53,800 nt of DNA, taken from positions 1 to 53,800 of the forward strand of contig JAHJOK010000051.1 in the NCBI GenBank assembly GCA_018820205.1, written 5' to 3'. Made by a program: the position numbers and the translations under genes. The notes beneath the pieces are model-generated. The model did not search any database. It was not told where the DNA came from and was given only the letters and a program-made list of their open reading frames with translations. Shown piece by piece: positions 25,598 to 35,602 of this stretch (position 1 is the stretch's first letter; each line of letters opens with the position of its first letter). The DNA comes from Alphaproteobacteria bacterium. GTDB taxonomy: Bacteria > Pseudomonadota > Alphaproteobacteria > Caulobacterales > Caulobacteraceae.

Positions 25598-26569
25598 TCA
25601 GCGCAGCAGGCGCTCGGCCAGTTCCTGCATCACCGGCGGCAGCGGATACATATGCCTGTACTGCAGGATCTGCTTGCCGGTCAGCTTCAGGCGATCGGCG
25701 AAGGCCAGCACCGCCAGCGTCGGGATCAGGGGCTCGTTGAAGGCGGGTTCGTCGGCGCGCTGGAACTCCAGGGCCATGCTCATCCGCGGCGCGCCGCCGA
25801 ACTGACTGGATTGCGCGCCCCAGTGAAGAACGGCCTGGTTCCAGCACAGATAGTCGCCCGGCTTGCCCGGCAGGGCGCGGATGCTGGGGTAGTCGACCTG
25901 GAATTTCTGATCCTGCTGCGTGCCGTAGACCGGATCGCGATTGGCCGGGAGCATGTACATGCAGCCGTTCAGCGGAGTCGCCTCGGTCAGGGGAATCCAG
26001 ACCGTCAGCGACTTGGGCGACCCGTCGGCGCGAAGCGAGGCCCAGCCCTTGTCGCGGTGAGGCCGCCACCCGGCCTGACCCGCCTTCGGATCGACGCGCC
26101 ACGCCCAGAAGTCCGGCAGAACGCGATAGTCCGGCCCCAGGAAGGCCGCCAGCGCCGCGTGCTGGCGATAGAAGGCCGCCCAGGCCTCGTCGAACAGGAA
26201 GATGAAGACCGGCGGGATGCCCAGGGAATACGCGCGATCGATCGCGGTCGACAGACGCTGCGACAGATCGATCAGGGTCGGGTCCGCCTCCTGAAAATAG
26301 CCTTCGACCTGCATCCGTTCGGCGACCAGCCGGTCGCGTTCGGACCCCAGGGCGTTGACCTCGAACTCGCCCTTGAACAGTTCGCCGATCGACAGCTCAG
26401 GGAAGGTCTCGCGCCAGAACCGCTCGTCCATCATCTCCTCGACCGGGGCTGAAGGCCGATTTGTCTGCGCGGGGCCGACGCCCGCAACCGCGGCGGGTGC
26501 GACGGTCGGGCGTTCGAGCGCGTCGCCGGTCGCGAGCGCTGTGGTCAAGGGTGCGGGCCTACGAGACAT
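25598..26569 (-). CDS. Phytanoyl-CoA dioxygenase-like Fe(II)/2-oxoglutarate enzyme
   Basis: A putative hydroxylase of about 323 residues. The metal site reads WRPHRDKGW (His-x-Asp) in the middle, with the distal His in VLHWGAQSS and a following Arg in RMSMALEF that would bind 2-oxoglutarate; PLTEATPLNGCMYMLPANRD and GKPGDYLCWN are typical PhyH blocks. About 45 N-terminal residues are disordered and Pro/Ala-rich. I take ATG 26569; a TTG three codons upstream is also open. It follows the large glycosyltransferase gene by about 24 bases, so a role in decorating a glycan or its carrier is likely, but the substrate is not known. Confidence 0.85.
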   Translation of the reverse strand: MSRRPAPLTTALATGDALERPTVAPAAVAGVGPAQTNRPSAPVEEMMDERFWRETFPELSIGELFKGEFEVNALGSERDRLVAERMQVEGYFQEADPTLIDLSQRLSTAIDRAYSLGIPPVFIFLFDEAWAAFYRQHAALAAFLGPDYRVLPDFWAWRVDPKAGQAGWRPHRDKGWASLRADGSPKSLTVWIPLTEATPLNGCMYMLPANRDPVYGTQQDQKFQVDYPSIRALPGKPGDYLCWNQAVLHWGAQSSQFGGAPRMSMALEFQRADEPAFNEPLIPTLAVLAFADRLKLTGKQILQYRHMYPLPPVMQELAERLLR

Positions 26570-26592
26570 GGCGGTCAACCTGAGAATGGCGG

Positions 26593-29190
26593 TCAGTCAT
26601 CTATCCGGCCCGTCCCGCCCGGGGCCACCAAATTCTCGGCCGGCGGCGGCCTGAGCCGTTCGAACGGGCGGCCGGTGCGATCGAAATGGAGGTTGAACCC
26701 GGCGTCCTCCCCGAAGGCCTCGCCCCATCGGCTCCGCAGCAGCGCCTGCGCCGCCAGCGAGGCCGCACGGTCCGCGCCGTCCGTGCTGAAGCCCCGGCTC
26801 TTGGATTCCAGATGATAGAGGGTGGCGTAGGGATCATAGATCACCGAAAGCCCTTCGGCCCTGACCCGGAAACACAGATCCGCATCATTGCCTTCCAGGG
26901 GGAAGTTCGCGGCGTCGAACCCGCCGAGCGACCGGAACAGGGCGGTGCGCATCGCCATACAGGCCCCCGTCACGACGGGACTTGCGTGCAACAGGGCATG
27001 ACGACCCAGATAGCCTCCGTCCGATCCTGGCGTTCCGACGCCGTCGTGGATCAGGAAATCCGGCGCCCTGCCCCGGGCCAGAAATCCGGCATGCTGGATC
27101 GTGCCGTCGGCATAGATCAGCCGGCATCCGACGGCCCCGACCTCGGGGCGCATGGCCTGGGAGGCCAGTTCGTCGAGCCAGTCCGGCGACACGACGACCG
27201 TGTCGTTGTTCAGGAACAGCAGCACGTCGCCGGTCGCCTCGGCGGCGGCGAGGTTGTTCATCAGCGCCCAGTTGAACACGCCCTCATAGGGCAGGACCGT
27301 CGCCAGACCGCGCGAGGCGAGGCCGGCCAGATAGGCCAGGGTATCGGGCTCGCGGCTCTCATGATCGATGACGATCAGCTCCAGGCCGCATTGGTTCGAC
27401 GGCCGATGCTCCAGAATGCTGTCGATACAGGGTTTCAGAAGATCGAGTCTGTCTCGTGTGGGAATGATGACGCTGGCGCGCAGGTCGGTCGCCAGCGGAG
27501 CGCGCACCCTGACCGCCCCGGGCGCCACCGCGCCCAGGATGTCGTCGTGGGCTTCGACCCGCCCGACCGGAGGATCCAGCTGGGACAGGACACGCTCGAC
27601 GCAGAGGCTCCACGCCGCCGCATCCGTCGCCGCCGGGGCCTGTCGCGTGACCAGGACGCGGGCGAGATGCCCGACCGCCGCCGGCAGACCGCCCAGACGC
27701 AGAAGAAGATCACTGCCGTGCCCGCCGCCGCAGCCTTCACGCAGGCCCAGGCGGTCGGCCGTCGCGCTGCGGACGGCCAGGGTCCGGCCGACATAGGGCG
27801 TCTGCAGCAACAGGTCGCGATCATAGCCGGGGCGAAGGACGGGGCTCACGTGCCGCCTGTCGCGGGGCTCGGCCTGATCCAGCGGGTCGAGGGCGTCCTC
27901 GTCGAAATAGAGGGCCTGCACGTAGGGGCTTTCGGACAGGGTCCGCGCGATCGCCGCGAGCGCCGCGCCCGACAGGACGCTCTGTCCGTCGGTCAGCAGC
28001 AACACGTCGGTCCCGGCCAGGGTCGCGGAGGCGCCGGCCATTCGCGTGGCGACGTCCTCGGCGTCCGAAACGATCAGGGCGACTTCCGCTTCCGACAAAA
28101 GGCGTGCGCGATTGGCGATATCCTGAGCAAAGGCGGCCTGGCGCGAGACGACGGCCAGCACGAGATGATCCCCGGCCCTCAGTTGCGGCAGCAGGCTGAA
28201 CATGGCCTCCTGCAGTTCGCGATCCGACGCCGGCCCCGCATCGACCCAGACGGCGAACCGCGTCGCGTCGCCGCGCGTGAGGACCGCATTCCGATACCAG
28301 CTGTCGAAATAGTCACCGTAATCCGCGAGTGGATGGCCTTCCTGCGAAAGCATGGCGGGCAGCTGGCTTTCCAGTCGCTCCAGCACGGCGCGAATGCCGG
28401 CGAGTTCGGAATGGAGCTCCCGAACCCGCGCCGTCTCCGCCGCCCGGTGCGAACGCTCCAGGCTGCCGATCAGGGTCCGCTCCGGGCCGGCGCGCGCCTC
28501 GACCCGTTCGACCGGCCGGTCGGACGCCGCGCGCGGCGGCAGCCTGATTTCGAAGCCGACGAGGCCGTCGCCTCCACGCTGGTCCTGGATGACGCGACGG
28601 AAGCCATCGGCCAGACCGGCGACGCAGAATGTTCCGTCGATCCAGATCTCGATCCGCAACGGCCCGGCGTGCGGCGCGCGGGACCGCGCCCAGCCCCGCA
28701 CCCAGTCCCTGTCGGCGTACTCGAGACTGCCTTCGACGCCGCACAGCCGCTCGAGCGTCGTCAGGACCAGCGGCTCCAGCACGGCCGCGGGGCCCAGGGT
28801 CTCGCGGAACCGGCTGTCGCCGAGGAGGGCCAGGTAGAGCGCCGGCCACGACCAGCCGGACTGCCCGACCCTTTCGGCGCCCGCAGGCGTGAGCGGCAGG
28901 GTCCGCGCCGCCCAGGCCACCAATTTTTCGTCGGGCGTGTCGTCTTCGTTCCAGACGCCATGGCCCGCCCGAAGCGCGGGCAGAAGCCGACCCTCGAACT
29001 CCTGCGATCCGAAGAAGATGCGAGCAAGGTCGTCGATGCCCAGACCCTTGAAACTGGCCACCGCCGCTGCGGTTTCCGGATCCCGGTCGTTGGCGAGCCT
29101 GTAGAACGCGCGCACATGGGCGGCGTTCGATTTGGCGCGCGGGGCGGTCCGCGACGACGGAGGCGAGCTCTTGCTCGGCGAATCTGGCAT
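26593..29190 (-). CDS. Large GT2 glycosyltransferase with DUF4214-like N-terminus
   Basis: About 865 residues. Residues about 25-100 (VRAFYRLANDRDPETAAAVASF...LARIFFGSQEFEGRLL) resemble a DUF4214 module. Next comes a segment (LRIEIWIDGTFCVAGLADGFRRVI...GFEIRLPP) seen before glycosyltransferase domains in alphaproteobacteria. A middle region (about 300-560) has lost or diverged GT-like features (LLLTDGQSVLSGAALAAIARTL, YFDEDALDPLD). The C-terminal GT2 domain is clear: ASVIIPTRDRLDLLKPCIDSIL, LELIVIDHESREPDT, GDVLLFLNNDTVVVSPDWLDELA, GACMAMRTALFRSLGGFD and NDADLCFRV. ATG 29190 is used; a GTG two codons earlier is equally open. Divergent from the next glycosyltransferase gene. Confidence 0.85.
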   Translation of the reverse strand: MPDSPSKSSPPSSRTAPRAKSNAAHVRAFYRLANDRDPETAAAVASFKGLGIDDLARIFFGSQEFEGRLLPALRAGHGVWNEDDTPDEKLVAWAARTLPLTPAGAERVGQSGWSWPALYLALLGDSRFRETLGPAAVLEPLVLTTLERLCGVEGSLEYADRDWVRGWARSRAPHAGPLRIEIWIDGTFCVAGLADGFRRVIQDQRGGDGLVGFEIRLPPRAASDRPVERVEARAGPERTLIGSLERSHRAAETARVRELHSELAGIRAVLERLESQLPAMLSQEGHPLADYGDYFDSWYRNAVLTRGDATRFAVWVDAGPASDRELQEAMFSLLPQLRAGDHLVLAVVSRQAAFAQDIANRARLLSEAEVALIVSDAEDVATRMAGASATLAGTDVLLLTDGQSVLSGAALAAIARTLSESPYVQALYFDEDALDPLDQAEPRDRRHVSPVLRPGYDRDLLLQTPYVGRTLAVRSATADRLGLREGCGGGHGSDLLLRLGGLPAAVGHLARVLVTRQAPAATDAAAWSLCVERVLSQLDPPVGRVEAHDDILGAVAPGAVRVRAPLATDLRASVIIPTRDRLDLLKPCIDSILEHRPSNQCGLELIVIDHESREPDTLAYLAGLASRGLATVLPYEGVFNWALMNNLAAAEATGDVLLFLNNDTVVVSPDWLDELASQAMRPEVGAVGCRLIYADGTIQHAGFLARGRAPDFLIHDGVGTPGSDGGYLGRHALLHASPVVTGACMAMRTALFRSLGGFDAANFPLEGNDADLCFRVRAEGLSVIYDPYATLYHLESKSRGFSTDGADRAASLAAQALLRSRWGEAFGEDAGFNLHFDRTGRPFERLRPPPAENLVAPGGTGRIDD

Positions 29191-29319
29191 GCACACACTC
29201 AGCGGCGAACGATCGCTCCGCGTTTATCGCTTTGCTCGGCGGGGGTCGATGGCGCCCGCCGACCGGATCTGTCGAGATTCATCAGATAATCGGGGTAGAC
29301 AAGATTTTTGCTCGCACTA

Positions 29320-29331
29320 CTAAGCGCTTAG
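29320..29331. promoter_or_regulatory. 12-bp perfect palindrome in a divergent promoter region
   Basis: CTAAGCGCTTAG is its own reverse complement. It lies in the 190-base, locally AT-richer region between the divergent glycosyltransferase genes, about 50 bases before the GTG start of the plus gene. A GATAAT (29285-29290) nearby could be a -10 element for the plus gene. It is a candidate operator for a dimeric regulator; no protein is known to bind it. Confidence 0.35.
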
Positions 29332-29380
29332 GTCCGATCAACCGGGGTTGACGACCGATCTCAGAATTCAGGAGTCATCC

Positions 29381-31540
29381 GTGGCCTGGTCCAAGCCAAC
29401 CAATCATCGCGAGTTGGGTAATCGGTCGCGCGACGCCCGCGAATGGGCCAAGGCGGCGGACGCCTATCGCCTGCACCTGGCGGCTCATCCTGACGACGGC
29501 CCGCTGTGGGTGCAGTTCGCCCACGTCCTGAAGGAGGCCGGCCGTATCGACGACGCCGACGGCGCCTACAGGACGGCGGCGACGCTGATGCCTGAAGACG
29601 CCGACCCCTGGGTGCATCTGGCGCACATGCTGAAGGTGAACGGACGCCCGGGCGCGGCGATCCAGGCCTTTTTGGAGGCCGCCCAGCGCGATCCCGCCCT
29701 TGACCTCGATGGCGAGGTTCAGTCCCAGCGGCTGGAGATCCAGAAGACGTCGACGCCGCAGGAAGCGGGCCATCGGAACCTGTTCTCGGTCCAGGATCTG
29801 TTCGGCTATCTGAAGCACCACACGACCATGTCGGGAATCCAGCGGGTTCAGGCCGGGATCGCCATGGAAGTCATGGCGATGGAGGATTTCGACGCCGGAT
29901 TCATCCTGACGGACTTCACCGGAGCCCTTCCGGAAGGCGCGTTCTGGCTGCTGGACGCCGGCGATCTGAAACGGCTGATCGACTATGCCTCGGGCAGCCG
30001 CGTCGATCATCCCGAACTGAAACGCATGCTGTCAGCCTGCGAACAGAACGCGACCGCGGTCAAGGCCGGGGCGGGCAACAACGTCATTCTACTCGGCGCC
30101 TTCTGGGGGCTGGGAAACACCGTCGACCGGTACCTGCCGTCCAAGCGCGCCGGCGCGCGGCTCGCGGCCTACATCTACGACATCATCCCCATCTCGCACC
30201 CGGAATACTGCGACGCCAATCTGGTCCGGGACTTCTCGACATCGCTGAGCGAGATCTGCCTGGTCTGCGACTTCATGCTGACCATTTCCGACTTCACCCG
30301 GATCACGCTGGACAAATTCCTGGCCGACAACGGCGGGCGCAAGATCCCCACGGCGACGGTGCCGCTGGCCCACTCCCTGACCGGCCCGCCGACGTCGGTG
30401 CAGAGCTGGCCCGCCTCGCTCCAGCGCCTTCGCGGGCGCGAGTTCGTCGCCTATGTCTCCACGGTCGAGGGCCGCAAGAACCACGCCTATGTCATCAATG
30501 TCTGGCGCAAGCTGATCGCCGATGGCGTCGAGGTGCCCGATCTGGTCTTCGTCGGCCGCAAGGGATGGCGCGTCAGCGGCCTGATGGACCTGCTGGACGG
30601 CACCCAGTATCTGGGCGGCCGCGTGCATATCGTTCACGACCTGACCGACGCCGAACTGAACGCCGTCTACAAGGAAAGCCTGTTCACGATCTTCACCAGC
30701 TTCGTCGAGGGCTGGGGCCTGCCGGTCGGCGAAAGCCTGATGCACGGCACCCCGTGCGTCGCATCGAGCACTTCGTCCATCCCCGAGGTCGGCGGCGACT
30801 TCGTCGACTATGTCGATCCCCAGAACGTCAACGACGGCGTCGCCGTCATCGGCCGAATGATCCAGGACCGCGACTATCTGGCCGCCCGACGCCAGAACAT
30901 CGCCGAGAATTTCGTTCCCCGCGGATGGGCCGAGGTCGCCCGGACCTTCGTGGACCAGATCCACGCCCACGAGCATCTGCCGCTGGTGGTCGCGACCTAT
31001 CCGTTGCTGCCGGAGGGCGCCCAGTTCCGCCCGGGCGACCTGGCCAGCACCCGCATGGCCCTGACGCGCTACGTCTCGAACCCGACGCGTTTCATGATCG
31101 CCGACCATTTCTACGCCCCCGAGCATTTCGGCGTCTGGATGCAGGGCAAGTTCGCCGAGATCGTCTTCCGCACCGAACTGCCGGAGGGCGAGCCGATCAA
31201 CGTCTATATCGGCCTGCGGATCACGCCCTGGTTCGGCGCGTCCACTGCGACGGTCGTTCTGGGCGATGCCCGACAGTCGGAGTTCAGCACCCTGACCGGG
31301 CCGGAGATCAACGAGCAGCGCTATTTCAAGCTTCGGGGCCATGTCGGAGCAGAGGGTCATTGCCGGTTGACGATCGAGATCGAGGGCGAATGGACCATGC
31401 CCGATGACGACACCCGCGACTTCGCCCTGGGCCTGAGCGCGCTCGGTTACGCCCGCGCCTCGAACCTTCAGGCCCGGGCCGATCTGCTGGAAGCGTTTAC
31501 CTTCGTGACGGCTTCCGTTCCTGTACGGGAGACGGCATAA
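29381..31540 (+). CDS. TPR-containing GT4-family glycosyltransferase
   Basis: About 719 residues. Residues 5-110 hold three TPR-like repeats (RDAREWAKAADAYRLHLAAHPDDGPLWVQFAHVL and two similar). A GT-B glycosyltransferase follows, with the donor half showing YVSTVEGRKNH, LVFVGRKGW, VHIVHDLTDAELNAVYKESLFTIFTSFVEGWGLPVGESLMHGTPCVASSTSSIPEVGGDFVDY, the GT4 E-x7-E region. The last 170 residues form a beta-rich domain of unknown role. The GTG at 29381 has a GGAG seven bases upstream; an in-frame TTG at 29348 lacks one. TPR-GT proteins can glycosylate proteins, so protein targets are possible, but a glycan acceptor is as likely. Confidence 0.85.
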   Translation: MAWSKPTNHRELGNRSRDAREWAKAADAYRLHLAAHPDDGPLWVQFAHVLKEAGRIDDADGAYRTAATLMPEDADPWVHLAHMLKVNGRPGAAIQAFLEAAQRDPALDLDGEVQSQRLEIQKTSTPQEAGHRNLFSVQDLFGYLKHHTTMSGIQRVQAGIAMEVMAMEDFDAGFILTDFTGALPEGAFWLLDAGDLKRLIDYASGSRVDHPELKRMLSACEQNATAVKAGAGNNVILLGAFWGLGNTVDRYLPSKRAGARLAAYIYDIIPISHPEYCDANLVRDFSTSLSEICLVCDFMLTISDFTRITLDKFLADNGGRKIPTATVPLAHSLTGPPTSVQSWPASLQRLRGREFVAYVSTVEGRKNHAYVINVWRKLIADGVEVPDLVFVGRKGWRVSGLMDLLDGTQYLGGRVHIVHDLTDAELNAVYKESLFTIFTSFVEGWGLPVGESLMHGTPCVASSTSSIPEVGGDFVDYVDPQNVNDGVAVIGRMIQDRDYLAARRQNIAENFVPRGWAEVARTFVDQIHAHEHLPLVVATYPLLPEGAQFRPGDLASTRMALTRYVSNPTRFMIADHFYAPEHFGVWMQGKFAEIVFRTELPEGEPINVYIGLRITPWFGASTATVVLGDARQSEFSTLTGPEINEQRYFKLRGHVGAEGHCRLTIEIEGEWTMPDDDTRDFALGLSALGYARASNLQARADLLEAFTFVTASVPVRETA

Positions 31541-31637
31541 GGCCCTCGACCAGCGGCATCCCCGGGATGGCGCGCCCCGTGCGTTTCCGGGGACGGAACG
31601 CATTCAGCAGGACGCCGTCGCGATCCCTGGAGCACGT

Positions 31638-32522
31638 ATGAAAAGTCCGTTCTGGCACTACAACACCAGCTTCGACGCCCAGGACGTCATCCAGCGCTAT
31701 GCGGTCGACAGTCCGCCGGCGCAGGAGGGCATGGTCGTCAACTTCCTCGGCGTGGCGGTCGATCCCAAGATCTTTCCGCCGATCCTGACCGAAAAGGCCG
31801 GGACGGTTGAACCCGTGCCGCTGCCGTCGAACTGGCATGCCGACATCGCCGAATGGGGCGCCGCGCTTCGCGCCGTCGACCTCAGCGGATCCCGCTTCAC
31901 CATGATCGAACTCGGCTGCGGCTGGGGTTGCTGGATGAACAACATGGGAGCCGCCGCGCGCAGCACGGGGCGCGAGGTTCACGTCATCGGCGTCGAGGGC
32001 GACGTCGGCCATGTCGAATTCGCCCATGAGGCGCTGGCGCGCAACGGCTTCACCGACGACCAGTGGACGATCGTCAACGGGATCGCGGCCGGCCAGGAAG
32101 GCGTGGCTCTGTTCCCCAAACAGGATCACGCCGGCGGTTCCTGGGGCCTGGAACCCGTGTTCGGCGCGACCGAGGAACAGCGCGACGAGGCCGTCGCCAG
32201 CGGACAGTTCGATGTCCTGCCGATGGTGCCGCTGGCCCAGATCGCCGCCGACCATGACCGGATCGACCTGGTCCACATCGACATCCAGGGCGGCGAGGTT
32301 GACGTCATCGAGGCGTGCCTCGAGACGCTCAACGACAAGGTCGCCTATCTGGTCATCGGCACCCACAGCCGCCAGATCGAGGGCCGGCTGTTCGACCTGC
32401 TCGGCGACGCCGGCTGGCTGCTCGAGATGGAGCGGCCCGCCATCCTGTCCCTGCCGCCCGAAGGTCCCCTGACCCGCGTCGATGGACTGCAGGGCTGGCG
32501 CAACCGGCGCATCCTGCCATGA
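31638..32522 (+). CDS. FkbM-family methyltransferase
   Basis: A 294-residue SAM methyltransferase. The SAM region is FTMIELGCGWGCWMNNMGAAARSTG and HVIGVEGDVGHVEFAHEAL; the FkbM hallmark LVHIDIQGGEVDVIEACLETLNDKVAYLVIGTHS follows. ATG 31638 has a GGAG eight bases upstream. FkbM enzymes O-methylate sugars or polyketides; here the setting implies a glycan hydroxyl. It follows the TPR-glycosyltransferase by 97 bases on the same strand. Confidence 0.88.
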   Translation: MKSPFWHYNTSFDAQDVIQRYAVDSPPAQEGMVVNFLGVAVDPKIFPPILTEKAGTVEPVPLPSNWHADIAEWGAALRAVDLSGSRFTMIELGCGWGCWMNNMGAAARSTGREVHVIGVEGDVGHVEFAHEALARNGFTDDQWTIVNGIAAGQEGVALFPKQDHAGGSWGLEPVFGATEEQRDEAVASGQFDVLPMVPLAQIAADHDRIDLVHIDIQGGEVDVIEACLETLNDKVAYLVIGTHSRQIEGRLFDLLGDAGWLLEMERPAILSLPPEGPLTRVDGLQGWRNRRILP

Positions 32523-32606
32523 TCGTCGAAAGGGCGCTTTTTTAGCGCGGACCGGCCCCCGGCGGCTGAGCCGTCAGGGGGATCACACGGAGATCGGCGC
32601 GGGCCG

Positions 32607-33488
32607 TCAGGCCTGGCGGCGACGCGCCACGACGGTCGTGCGTTTCTCCAGCGTATCCGGACCCTGGAACGTAGGAATAGCGTAACTGTCGAGAAATTCC
32701 ACGTCGAAACCGACGTTCTCGAAAAGCTGCCGATAGAGGCCGCGTGAAGCCGAATACCAAGTGTAAGCATTCTCCGGCCGGGTATCTTTCCAGGTCGGAA
32801 ATGCCGTCAATGTCATCTCCTCGCTGTCGGTGACCGGGTCGAACGCAATGATCACGGCCTCGCGCGCCAACCCGGTCAGATTTCCGACGGCAGTTACCGG
32901 ATCGGACAGATGCTCAGTGATGGCTCCGGCCAGAACGACGTCGAATTTGCGGTCCCAGAACGGAAGATCGGCCAGCGGGGCGTACACAACCTCTGCTCTG
33001 CTATTCAGTTTATTCCATGAATACCAGTATGAGTTCCTCAACATTCTGAGATACGCGTTCGTAGCGTCAATAAAGGCTTGTCGGCTCGTGTGGTAAAGAC
33101 TGTCTATTGACGGAATCTGCGTGAACTCACGGCCGGTCAGGGCGTCCAGCGAGGTCACCGTCGCCCCCGCCTTCTCGGCTTCGAAGCTGAGGAAACCCGA
33201 CGCCGTTCCGACGTCCAGCAGCGACTTGCCCCTGATCGGATAGTCGCCGATGTACTGGTCGAAGCGGCCGCGGATATCCCACGCCGCCTCAATGCTCTCC
33301 CCATCGGGCAGATCGATCGAGTGGTAGAAGACGCAGTCCGACTTCTCGGGCAGGCCCCAGGGCTCCAGCGGGGTGAATTGCGTGAGGTCTTGGCGGGACG
33401 CGACGGCGGCTTCCTGACGCTTGTGAAACTCCTCCTGCGACATGCGGGCCGGGGATGCGGGCTGGGCGACGCGACTGGTTTGATTCAT
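32607..33488 (-). CDS. SAM methyltransferase, tandem paralogue 1, with AT-rich segment
   Basis: About 293 residues. The SAM motif is KSLLDVGTASGFLSFEAEKAGATVTSLDAL; RNSYWYSWNKLNSRAEVVYAPLADLPFWDRKFDVVLAGAITEHLSDPVTAVGNL is shared block for block with the next gene. ATG 33488 is chosen because homology to the paralogue begins soon after; the frame opens earlier at 33566 without support. The central part is unlike the rest in base composition: 33001-33060 is 23 of 60 G/C by hand count, against roughly two thirds around it. This suggests import or recombination of a segment. The substrate is probably a sugar. Confidence 0.85.
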   Translation of the reverse strand: MNQTSRVAQPASPARMSQEEFHKRQEAAVASRQDLTQFTPLEPWGLPEKSDCVFYHSIDLPDGESIEAAWDIRGRFDQYIGDYPIRGKSLLDVGTASGFLSFEAEKAGATVTSLDALTGREFTQIPSIDSLYHTSRQAFIDATNAYLRMLRNSYWYSWNKLNSRAEVVYAPLADLPFWDRKFDVVLAGAITEHLSDPVTAVGNLTGLAREAVIIAFDPVTDSEEMTLTAFPTWKDTRPENAYTWYSASRGLYRQLFENVGFDVEFLDSYAIPTFQGPDTLEKRTTVVARRRQA

Positions 33489-33644
33489 GATACTCGTTCT
33501 TCGCTCGGCCGACGCGGTCGGCGCATGGGGTCGGGACAGGGAGCCCCAACCGGGGGATTTGGGCAACCGGAATTCGCCTCCAGGCGCGTCACGGCCGCGA
33601 TTAAGACCGGACCTTCGGCGCCCGGCGCCTTTCCGGCCCTGCGT

Positions 33645-34499
33645 CTACTTTCGTCGCGTCGCGACCACCGTCGTGCGCCGCGCCGGCTCCGTCACCCCGG
33701 CGAACAGCGGAATGGCGTAGGAATCGACGAATGACACGTCGAATCCCAGGTTCTCGAACACCCGGCGATAGAGGCCCCGCGACAGGAAATACCAGGTGTG
33801 GTCGGCCCGGGGCCGCAGGTCCGTCCAGTTCGGCCCCGCCGTCAGCGTCAGGTCGTCGCTGTCGACCACGGGATCGAAAGCGATGATGACCGCTTCGCGC
33901 GCCAGCACCGACAGGTTGCCGATCGCCGTCACCGGGTCCGACAGATGTTCGGTGACGGCGCCGGCGATGACCACGTCGAAACGCCGGTCCCATTTCGACA
34001 GCTGGTCCAGCGGCGCATAAACGACGTCCGCCCGGCTGCCCAGGCGCCGCCACGAGTACCAGTAGGAATTCTTCAGGCGTCGCAGGATCTCGTCGGTCTC
34101 CTCGATGAACCGGGCCCGGTCATTAAGGTATCCGCTGCCCGCATGGGGCACCTGGGTGAAATCGATGGCCGAACGCGCCTCCAGCGACGTGACGACCGCC
34201 CCGGCCTTCTCGGCCTCGAACGTCAGGAAGCCCGAGGCCGCGCCGACGTCCAGAACCGACTTTCCCGCGATCGGATAGGCGCCGATATAGCCGTCGAACA
34301 GGCCGCGTATGTCCCACAGGCCCTGGTTCACCTCGCCGTCGGGATACTCCATCGTATGGTAGAAGATGCAGTCGCCGCGGGCCGGCGCGGGCAGGGGCGC
34401 GACCGGTTGGAAAACGTCTTGAACCACGCTGGACCCCTTCACACCCGCCGATGGGCGGCGCTCCTTTTCGGGCGAGCGTTGCGCAAAGTCCACCGCCAT
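33645..34499 (-). CDS. SAM methyltransferase, tandem paralogue 2
   Basis: A 284-residue enzyme that aligns along nearly its whole length with the gene at 32607-33488: CIFYHTMEYPDGEVNQGLWDIRGLFDGYIGAYPIAGKSVLDVGAASGFLTFEAEKAGAVVTSLEA, then NSYWYSW, VVIAGAVTEHLSDPVTAIGNLSVLAREAVIIAFDPVVDS. The clear relation and same orientation indicate tandem duplication. Unlike its twin it has even, high-GC composition. ATG 34499 opens the frame. Divergent from gmd, with a 105-base gap. Confidence 0.87.
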   Translation of the reverse strand: MAVDFAQRSPEKERRPSAGVKGSSVVQDVFQPVAPLPAPARGDCIFYHTMEYPDGEVNQGLWDIRGLFDGYIGAYPIAGKSVLDVGAASGFLTFEAEKAGAVVTSLEARSAIDFTQVPHAGSGYLNDRARFIEETDEILRRLKNSYWYSWRRLGSRADVVYAPLDQLSKWDRRFDVVIAGAVTEHLSDPVTAIGNLSVLAREAVIIAFDPVVDSDDLTLTAGPNWTDLRPRADHTWYFLSRGLYRRVFENLGFDVSFVDSYAIPLFAGVTEPARRTTVVATRRK

Positions 34500-34598
34500 T
34501 GAAATTTGTCAGGAATCACACGCCTCCGCGATGATCAAACCGGTTGTCGGCCCCCGTTCGATCCCGCTAAGGGTCATCCGAACGTGGACCGAGGCTGA

Positions 34599-35597
<999 letters not shown>

Positions 35598-35602
35598 GGC
35601 CG

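Noticed and set aside
26686..29289. 867-codon open frame on the plus strand opposite the GT2 glycosyltransferase gene
   Set aside because: It is a high-GC antisense shadow: translation is rich in Arg, Gln, Gly and His, has no family motifs, and the opposite strand has an unmistakable GT2 domain.
29381..31540. Idea that the TPR-glycosyltransferase is the FlmG flagellin sialyltransferase
   Set aside because: FlmG also joins TPRs to a glycosyltransferase, but the donor half here reads as a GT4 enzyme and an extra C-terminal domain is present; no flagellin gene is nearby.
32535..32550. Possible terminator after the FkbM gene (GCGCT, T-run, AGCGC)
   Set aside because: The stem is only five base pairs and the T-run is in the loop, not after the stem.
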